Below the pieces are notes generated by a model. The model saw only the letters and a program-made list of their open reading frames with translations, was not told where the DNA came from and ran no database searches. A stretch of DNA of 64,000 bases from Cycas panzhihuaensis (Eukaryota > Cycadophyta): NCBI GenBank assembly GCA_023213395.1, contig CM041465.1:17918001-17982000 (forward strand). Direction: 5' to 3'. Below, piece after piece: positions 56,346-64,000 of the stretch; within the stretch, counting starts at the first letter, position 1; each line of letters opens with the position of its first letter. A program made the position numbers and the translations under genes.

Positions 56346-57248
56346 TTCCTTAAGTCCTTCAAAGGCCTTTTAGGTCTTATTAGACCAGGCAAAAGGAGCT
56401 CCCTTCTTCAATAGGTTCGTGAGGGGTTTAGTGCTCACAATGAAGTCTGCTAAGAAGTGCCTACGAAAACCAAGCCTTCCTAGAAATGACTTAATCTGTC
56501 GTTGAGTTCTAGGCGGCGGCATGTCAAGGATTGCCCTGACCTTATTAGGGTCAATTTGAATTTCTTGTTTGGGTATAAGGAACGTAAGGAGTTTACCCAA
56601 GGTAACGGCAAACACATACTTGAGCAGATTTAGACTGACGTGATACTTGCGGCATCATGAGAAGACAACACGCAAGTCAGATGGATGATGGGTCCTGACA
56701 CGGGAGAGACCCATCATATCATCCATGAAGACCTCCAATGTGTTATCAATGAGGTCATGGAAAATGAAATACATGGCTCTTTAGTAAGTAGCACCTGTAT
56801 TCTTGAGGCCAAAGGGCATCGCCTTGTAGGCGAAGGTCCCCCAAGGTGTAGTGAAGGCCGTCTTGTGGCGGTCTTCATGAGAAATCTGAGTTTGGTTATA
56901 GCCAGAGAAGCTGTCCATTAGAGACATAACTTCAAATCCAATGGTGTGATCAATAATTTGATCGATAAAGAGTAATGGGAAGTTATCCTTAGGACAAGCA
57001 TTGTTGATGTCACAGAAATCAACACATGTACGAATTGCCCTGTTCTTTTTAGCAATGGGGATAATATTGGAGACCCATTTAGGGTAGTCAATGGAAGTAA
57101 TAAGCCCAGCATCCAGAAGCTTCTCGACCTCCATCTTGACGGGGGCTGAGAGCTTCGGGTGAAGGGGACACTGCTTCTGGCACATAGGGCGGGGGCCAGG
57201 AATGGTGGTGAGGTTATGAATGACAATGGAGGGGTCAATTCCCTTCAT
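56346..57248 (-). pseudogene. pol: reverse transcriptase of element DC
   Basis: From 57248: PMCQKQCPLHPKLSAPVKME, LLDAGLITSIDYPKWVSNII, VDFCDINNACPKDNFPLLFI, FEVMSLMDSFSGYNQTQISH, AMPFGLKNTGATY, a TAA stop, then LEVFMDDMMGLSRV with the catalytic FMDD, and the connection region (56615-56370; KVRAILDMPPPRTQRQIKSF, LGRLGFRRHF). DINNACPK and the VDD-like box are of the Tat/Athila sort. One stop and one shift separate the halves. Confidence 0.9.
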
Positions 57249-58343
57249 GTCAGCATAATCCCACGCAGGAACAGAAGGGAGTACTCCCTTATCTCATCAG
57301 GAGAACACTTCAACCCGACCTTAATGACCTTACCGAGGGCCAAGACTATGTCTTGGGTTGCCCCCATGCACATGGCATTGCCCTCATCGAAGTGGAGAGG
57401 GGCAAGGTCAACAGGAGGAGGTGGAATAGGAGACGGGATCAGATCAACAAGTGTGGATCCAATCACAAGGATCTTTTGGTGACCAAACCTGTGGTGACCA
57501 GAAGGCAAGTTGGGTGCAAAACCTGTTAGGTGCTCAAGTAGGGCTTCGTCATCCTCGAAGTAATCCACCCCATGGATGACCTTACTTCAAGTAGAGGAAG
57601 TACTAGAGGGAATGGAAGCAACGGAACCATGATGGTCATCAGGTTGTTCAACTTCCTCGCGGGACTCTGAAGGAGAGTCAAAAGGAGGCTCCTCAGAAGG
57701 AGTGAAAGGCAACTCTTCGAAGCCATTACCCACGGGGGGTAATGAGGGAGAAGAACTGACTATGGGTAGGTCAACATAAGCGATGACATGTGACACGCAG
57801 GAGTGGCTAGCCTCACCAATGAGAGAGATTCTAGACGGGGATCTAGAATGAGACTAAAAGCGACCCATCAAAAGTGAGGAAAGAGATGGGGTGAAGATAA
57901 TCCTCATCCTCATCGTGTGACTCGTCATCACTAAACGAAGCGAGGTACCCGTAACTCCCAACGCCAATAGGGGCGAACCGCATGAGACTAGGAGAAGAAG
58001 ATGCTGGGTCTTCTTTAGATGGGTTAGGTATGCCAATAGAGCAGGCTGAGGTGTGTGTAGAAGGACCTCGATTTGCCGAATTGGTGGAACGAGTTTATTT
58101 GGTAAATGGGCATTCGCGTGGAATCACTCTCATCCGTTTGTCATGGATAAATTTAAGTTGTCCCCAAAGAGTCGAGCACACGGCTCCCATTTGGTCGAGC
58201 CATGGGCGACCTAGAAGGAGGTTGTAGTCAATGTTAACATCGAGGACTACAACGCCTAAGAAGAATGCCTTGCCCTCAAGGGTGAGCAGAATCGCGACAG
58301 ATCCTAAAGGGGTCTTCTCACTACCGTCATAACCTTGGTATTG
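57249..58343 (-). pseudogene. pol: protease end and protease-RT spacer of element DC
   Basis: Contains the remainder of the protease (LGRPWLDQMGAV-type end near 58210-58250, read as GRPWL), the spacer FAPIGVGSYGYLASFSDDES (about 57930-57990), and an acidic linker DYFEDDEALLEHLTGFAPNL (57568-57500) before RT. Several frames. Equivalent spacers in E and G show this belongs to the family. Confidence 0.7.
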
Positions 58344-58910
58344 CTATGGAACAGGTTCCAAGGTGGAGATGCCAAGCTCTTGTATGACACGCAAGGGCAT
58401 GGCATTGACAGAAGAACCATTGTCAACAACAGTCCTTCGAAGGGTACAATCGGGTGTATCGATAGTGATAGTGAATGGGAAGTTCCACTGACGTTCCCTT
58501 TCACCAGCGGGAGGAAGATCCTTAGGATCAAATGAGATAACGGGTCCACAACTTTGGGTAACACCCAAAGCATGGATAGGCGCATCATTCGATCCTAAAG
58601 CTTCCAGGAGGAGGGCCCGCTGCTCAAGATAACTCCTCAAAATGTCCATCAAGGACATTCCTGCGGCAACAGTATGAAGCTCGTCCATGATAGAGAAGGG
58701 CTTACCCTTCGTCGTAGGTGAGGTAAGTGCCCTTCGAAAATTGTAATGACCTGGGTGTACAGGAATAGCCTTGGGAAAGAGAGGTATTTCCGGAGGAAGG
58801 TTCTCCGGAAGAGGGTTGGAAGGAGCGGAAGAAGAAGAAGCTCCATTGCTTCCTCGGGCCTGAGACCGCGTAAGGGCATAGGAAGGAGTTGCTTCAAGCA
58901 ACTGGATCAC
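58344..58910 (-). pseudogene. pro: protease N-terminal part of element DC
   Basis: A 188-codon open frame: linker (SQARGSNGASSSSAPSNPLP), FSIMDELHTVAAGMSLMDIL, WNFPFTITIDTP, and the active-site stretch RRTVVDNGSSVNAMPLRVIQ. D-N-G-S-S is the form usual in Tat proteases. The frame starts inside the polyprotein; its first Met is not a real start. Confidence 0.85.
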
Positions 58911-61193
58911 CTTCTTCCCCTTGTTCCGAGGTCATGAAGGTGATGGGGTACGATGGCTAGGGGAACAAGAGGAAGAAGACGAGTTCCGGGCACCCTTCCC
59001 TTTGTCACGGGAAGGATGGGGATCGGGCGATCTTCCTTGATTCTGATTATTCTTAGTTTGGGTGTTGCAATCGCGTTCCCCATGTTTAGGGAATAGATCT
59101 TTGTGAACTAGTTGGTCCAAATTAGGCCTTGAGGCCCGTTTGGGGGAAGAGTCGCATTGAGGGACATCCTTAGGATGCTGGGCCCTACAACACGAATCAT
59201 CGTGGAAGCACTCCCCATGAATGGAGCACCACTTCTTCTCAAATAGAGGATCTGACCTTCTCGCTTGAGAGGACTGGGCGTTTCCATTCCTGGGGAGAGG
59301 AGCTTGAGTTGTTTGTTGGACTTGTTTGTTGGATGTAGGAGATGAAGGAGCCTAAAGCTTGAGTTCCTTCATTATACGCTCGAACAAGCGTATGGCTGAT
59401 GTGAGAGGGTCTAAAGTCCTTTCAGTCAGATGAGAGGAAGACTGGGTAGGTTGTGAAGGTTTGGTATCTTTGGTTGGGGGTGGTGCCTCATGGCGCTGTG
59501 AGAGCTTAAGAGGTTTCTTGAGACTGGCTTGGATCTCAATAGCCTCCAACGCCAAACACTTGGCGATCGCGGAGTCGCATGTGGTCGCCCCCATTTTAAG
59601 GACTTCCACATGCACTTCGGGACAAAGTGCATTGACGAAAAGGTCTCATTTCAACTCCTCGGGCAATGTTGCCTTAGTGGAGTGAAGCAAGTCATGAAAT
59701 CGCCATACAAAGTCATGATTCATTTTATCGTGACCTTGTTTGAGCAAAAGGAGCGACTTCATTCCGCTCTCCAATAAAGGGGCTACATCAAAATAGTTGA
59801 TGAACTCGTCCACCAATTACTGGAATGAATGGATGGAATGGGTAGGGAGACAGTAAAACCACTTAAGGGCATCACCCTGCAAGGATCGCGGGAACAATTT
59901 CATTAATGTGGTCGTAGGCCCAGTAATCGATGAATGCCATAGAAAAACTACGCACATACTCCGCCGAGTCTTGCGACGAAGTTCCTTCGAATCTAGGAAC
60001 TTCAGGAGGATGAGGTGGCAGATTGGTTCTTAACATCTCAATGGATAGAGGTGTTGACCTAAAGTCCATGAAGGGGCGTGCCCTTGCCTGGACCATAGGA
60101 TCAACGAATGCCATAGCGGGTAACAAACAAGAAGTGGATGGAGGTGGCACACCCATCCCTCCTTGAGGAAACGCCCCCTGCTGGGAAGGGGCATGGGGGT
60201 AGGTGCCTTGGAAGGGAGTCGGGTTCCTTTGCAAAGGTACAATGAATGGAATTGCACTAGATGATGGAAAAGATGGATGCGGAACTTGGTTTTGCCCATA
60301 TGGGCCACCCATAGGTGGAGCGACCCCATATGGGTGTAGCAGATCCACCCCATAAGCTAGGAGATGGCTTCTACCCCGCCTCAAGGTTGAGAAGTATACC
60401 CTGGGGGAACATAGAAGGAAGCACCAGTGTGTTGGTTTTGAGAGTGTGTGGGAGCGGGTCCCACATGACTGGTAGTTGAAAGGTTAGTAGGACCAATAGG
60501 CCTACTAGGAAAGGTATGTGCCACATTAGGGGATGGCACATTAGTTTGCCTAGGGATGGGTATGCTAACCTTCAATTGAGGGAAAGACATACGACGGGAA
60601 GATCCTGAAACACTAGGACCTCGGTGAGAAATGGAAGGCGCAACATGTGCCCCCACTACAGGAATAGGAAAGGAGCAGGACACATGCGTAGGCATAAAGG
60701 GATTGGTTATCAAAGGAAGAGTAGATGAGGATGAGGCATGCGAGGGAGGAGCAGAAGAAGAAGAGGCTCATGTACGTAGAGCATCCTCAAACCATCCAGG
60801 ACACGATTGGAAGTGTGCCGCGTGGTGACACTCGTTGAGAGCTTCAACTACGTCGACATGAGGGGTTCCTACATACTCGTAAGAGGTAGTTGGGACTTCA
60901 AACGAGGTAGGTCCCTCGAGGTGCTTCTCATAAGAGTCACTGATTGAGTGGTAAGTCTCAAGAGGAATGGATCCTTCTACCGCACAGGTAGAGGGATGGA
61001 TGTTGAGTGAGTGATGTTGGTCACTCGGGTAATAAAGGGGTTCATTACCCTCCTGGGTGGACCCCAGAATAGAGGAAGGGAAATCATGGGTTTCTAAAGC
61101 AGAGGTGTGGTAGGCCCAATCAGAAGAGTATCCCTCCATAATCAAATCAGAATCTGACAAAGGAAGAGGGTGATACTCGAAGTCTTCTAACAA
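58911..61193 (-). pseudogene. gag: gag of element DC
   Basis: From about 61193: acidic N-terminus (MLEDFEYHPLPLSDSDLIME; stop after EDALRT at 60768), proline/serine-rich part (60713-60381), shift to 60384-59872 with YGVDLLHPYGVAPPMGGPYG and LRTNLPPHPPEVPRFEG, decayed centre, then HVEVLKMGATTCDSAIAKCL (59615-59352), and the zinc knuckle WCSIHGECFHDDSCCRAQH (about 59190-59240), which has C-x2-H-x4-H-x4-C spacing. Longer N-terminus than in chromoviruses. Homologous throughout to E 7080-9370. Confidence 0.85.
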
Positions 61194-61406
61194 TGGAGGT
61201 AGACTACGTAAGCAACGAGAAAAGCATCACATGTAAGGTCAACCAACAATGTTAGGGAAAAAGAGAGGGCAGTAAAGGCACACGCGTTGGGGGCTGCCCA
61301 ACGAAGAGATCGAAATAGGTGAAAAAGGATCACAGAAAGGTAGCAAAACCAACAGAAGAGAGTGGAAACTAGCTCCCTTACTGGTGGTCCCTAGTATGGT
61401 CGCTAG
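61194..61406 (-). other. leader and primer binding site of DC
   Basis: The primer site TAGCGACCATACTAGGGACC (minus, 61405-61386) is one base from LTR D and differs from the site of E at three of 20 bases. A ~190-base leader follows to the gag start. Confidence 0.75.
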
Positions 61407-64000
61407 TGGACGCGCGTCTACGGAATAACTGCCTAACTAAATAGGAATGGTAAGAGCGGTTGGTAATATGATCAGGAAAGGGACCTATAAGTATGGCAAG
61501 TACCACGCAGGGCACCCCGTGCTCCAGAGCGTGAGTTCGGGACCTGCAATGGAATACAGCTACCAAAGGGTGATCCCCCCACTTCGAACAAGAGGTGAGG
61601 AGGTGTAGGGTTAGCCTAGGTTGACCTAAAGGAAGGATCCTCCCACCCTTGGATGGCCGGAAGGGGAAGGAGAGGAACCTTTAAGGGTTTCCCTAGAGCA
61701 ACAGGAAACAAAGAAGGATAGGCAAGCAGGTAGCCTAAGGACAGGGCCAAAGTATGCCTAAGCAACCTAATCAAATGCACAAATGATAAAGAGGGAAGGA
61801 AGCTCACACGGCAAAAGGAGGGAAAGGGTGAAAGGGAAGGTTTCCCAAGACCTTTTCCTATGGCTAAAGAAGATGCATGTAATAAAGTAAATAAAGCATG
61901 AACCAAAAGCAAAGTTGATTCCTTTAGATTTCTAATGAGTTAATTACTACTTATGTAAAGGAAATTCAAAAGGAAAAGGTGATAGAGTGGAGCGAAAATA
62001 TGTACCCAGAACGGAAGCGTGTCGTGACGGTGGCACTCCCAAGGGACACCTAAAACTACTCCACAAGGCACGATGGTCATGAAGCGTCGTGGCGGATCGG
62101 AATAAGGTGCTCCCTTACCTTCCCCAAAAAAATACTAAAGTACAAAACCAAAGAAAGAAAGAGACCAAATACTAGCAATAAATGAAGTATGAAAGTACAA
62201 CATGCATAGAAGCACTTACCGGCAAAGGGACAAATAAAGAAAGGTCCTTTGCACTTTTCAGACACTTGCAAGTAAACGACAACCTCCCCCTTCCCGGAGA
62301 AAGGGTACTAACATGCAATGGCAAGATCCTAACAATACATGTCTACGTAAAAACAAATATAAACTTAAACACGTATAAGTTAGTATCAACACAATGATGA
62401 TAATATGTAAAGGAGGATAACCAAAGCAAATGGAAAGTAACCGGTAAGCCTCAGAGTGGCCCACCTCTTGCAAAGAACAACCCCAACCTCCCCCAAAAGC
62501 CGCAAGGCAGCAAGGGCAAGGCTAAGAAATATGGCTAGAAAACAATAGCAAGAGAGTTGAAAGGAGCCAAAGAAGACCCACAGCAAGCTGGGGTGCTATG
62601 AAGAGCAAATCGGGCTGCCGGGAAAGAGTTGGGCAAAGAACAAGCGGTTGGAACTTATGTGAGTTGCCCAGACCTAAGCACAAGCCCTCAAACCAGCACT
62701 GCAACGTGTGACAACGCTGATTTCAGCGGCTAAAGGAGGCCCAACAAACCCTTGTTTGAATGCCAAGGACATCACAGAGTAAAAGGGAAGGTTTGGGAGG
62801 CTAAATGTTGCTTGAAGAGCATGGAAGGTGGTACGAAATCCACTTAGCTTTCTCCCAAACCCTATGCAACCCCTCGTTGCCGCTACCTTGAGCAACAAAC
62901 GTAGGCAAGGAGGCACTAATAACAGGAGTAAAACAATCCAATACAAAAGGAAAAACAACCTTCACAAACCCAAGCAAGAGGACAAGCAAGATAGGGCATC
63001 AATTGAATAAGAAAATAACTCAAATCAATGAATACCTGAGAAGATGAGGAGGGGCTCTTGCCTCAGTCAAGGGCTGGTAAGGAGAGGCTAAGAAATCAGC
63101 CCAAAAACTGTGGTGTAGCAGGTTTGGAACCCTGCTAATGGAGTTGGAGGAAGAACACTTGCACTTGGAATGCTTGATGGCTGCCCGGGCAAGAATCCGC
63201 TGAGATCTCTCCAAAGGGGCCCTCTCTAAGGTGTGTGAAGGGCTGGGAAGATGTCCTAGCTACATCAAAGGAGAGCTGGGTGCTGGAGGAGAGGTGCAGG
63301 TCTTGTAGCAATAGTAGAGCAGCAAAGAATAGCAGAGCGGTTTCCTTAAGGAGCAATCCAAAAAGTGAGCCAAAAGTCTTAAAAAATGAGTAAATGGTGA
63401 CTTAAATACCCAACCCAAACCCTAAAGTGAGCGATTAGGACGCGACTGGCAGCAAGTTAAGTCACGAGACACGTGGAAGTTTCGCAATAAATGCAAAATT
63501 ACCATGGCAGATTTTAAAAAATAAATTAGAATAGTCATCCCACCGCAAAATCTATGGATATTTCAGCGGTACTGCGAAAATCGCGGCGGTATTCACCTGG
63601 AGGCAAAACCAGGCCCAACCAACTAGTCTAGGCTATGGGCAGATGACAAAAAGGGCCAATGGGGGGCTGAGACACCTACCCAAGGGTACACAAGCCAACA
63701 AACAGGTCCAAAAGAGTAAAAATAGGATTCAACGATATGGCAAGTTAACCAAATAATGACGGGTCATCACACGGGCAGAGGTGGCACAAGCCAAGTGGAT
63801 CTTGGAGTGAGGAGGGTAGAATGTGGGAAGTGGAGTGGCCACTAGGGTGCCACACTTGTTGGGAGTGTGCCCCTGCTATAGTCGTCATAGGCTAAAATAA
63901 GTGTAGACGAAGACAAAATTGTCTACAATGCCACAAACATACAGACATGCAAGCAAACCCTCATCAAAAGAAAGCGATAATAAGGTGAGAAACGTACCTG
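61407..64000 (-). repeat. 5' LTR D of element DC (truncated by window edge)
   Basis: Plus-strand edge TGGACGCGCGTC at 61407; aligned with C to the end of the window, where about 50 bases should follow. CCTATAAGTATGG and neighbouring open frames inside are not genes. Confidence 0.9.

Larger units (their letters stand above)
47361..64000 (-). mobile_element. nearly complete Tat-like element DC (~16.7 kb)
   Basis: Minus strand order: 5' LTR D (from beyond 64000 to 61407), primer site, gag, protease, RT, RNase H, integrase, antisense PMD gene, aRNH, polypurine tract, 3' LTR C (50006-47361). LTRs C and D show 10 differences over the first 110 aligned bases from the TGGACGC edge, so the copy is old. 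About 50 bases of LTR D are missing at the right window edge (by comparison with C). Confidence 0.9.

Noticed and set aside
1-64000. CRISPR arrays, bacterial operons, organelle inserts, rRNA
   Set aside because: No spaced direct repeats of the CRISPR type, no ribosome-binding sites with long clean frames, no rRNA or plastid stretches recognised on either strand.

Overview
The window is nuclear DNA from a vascular plant with a large, repeat-rich genome. I found no cellular gene. Almost everything recognisable is LTR-retrotransposon sequence, nested, in both orientations and heavily decayed (in-frame stops, frameshifts, many G-to-A/C-to-T type changes). The plant assignment rests on tRNA-Met type primer sites, Ty1/copia and Ty3/gypsy (chromovirus and Tat-like) polyproteins, an archaeal-type second RNase H of the kind known from plant Tat elements, and plant mobile domain (PMD) reading frames. 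The species cannot be named; the long LTRs (2.5-3.1 kb) fit a large genome such as a gymnosperm, but that is a guess.

Left block (1-20557): a minus-strand Ty3/gypsy element L (1 to about 3309, 5' LTR with two ~195-bp tandem units) sits inside a minus-strand copia element K (gag at 3340-3750, 5' LTR 5759-6070). K sits inside the 5' LTR of a plus-strand Tat-like element E (6071-18752; 3' LTR 15650-18752). E sits inside the integrase of another Tat-like element F (minus, 18753-20557). Middle block (20558-36240): a copia tail J, a deleted Tat-like element G (plus), copia remains M/N/O, and a complete chromovirus H (27629-33372) with 184-bp LTRs and the target duplication AAAAG, lying inside a copia integrase. 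Right block (36241-64000): a solo LTR A (36759-39281, target duplication CACAC) inside a copia LTR, then two minus-strand Tat-like elements of E's wider family: element B (LTR 40537-43310, internal part to 47360) and the nearly complete element DC (47361 to just beyond 64000, about 16.7 kb).

The most interesting observation is shared by E, B and DC. Between the sense coding part and the 3' LTR each carries, on the opposite strand, a gene for a PMD-like protein with its own conserved TATA box, a 5'-leader intron (467, 489 and 480 nt), a PMD exon, a second intron (105, 100 and 112 nt) and a coiled-coil exon. Head to head with it, in sense orientation, lies a stand-alone RNase H of the aRNH type, displaced from the usual Tat position; in DC the ordinary RNase H runs straight into the integrase with no aRNH between them. 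Antisense orientation would explain how introns survive in an element that passes through RNA. The leader intron and the LTRs carry long palindromes whose arms differ between copies yet stay self-complementary. All three PMD copies are now broken, so the window shows relics of the arrangement rather than a working copy.
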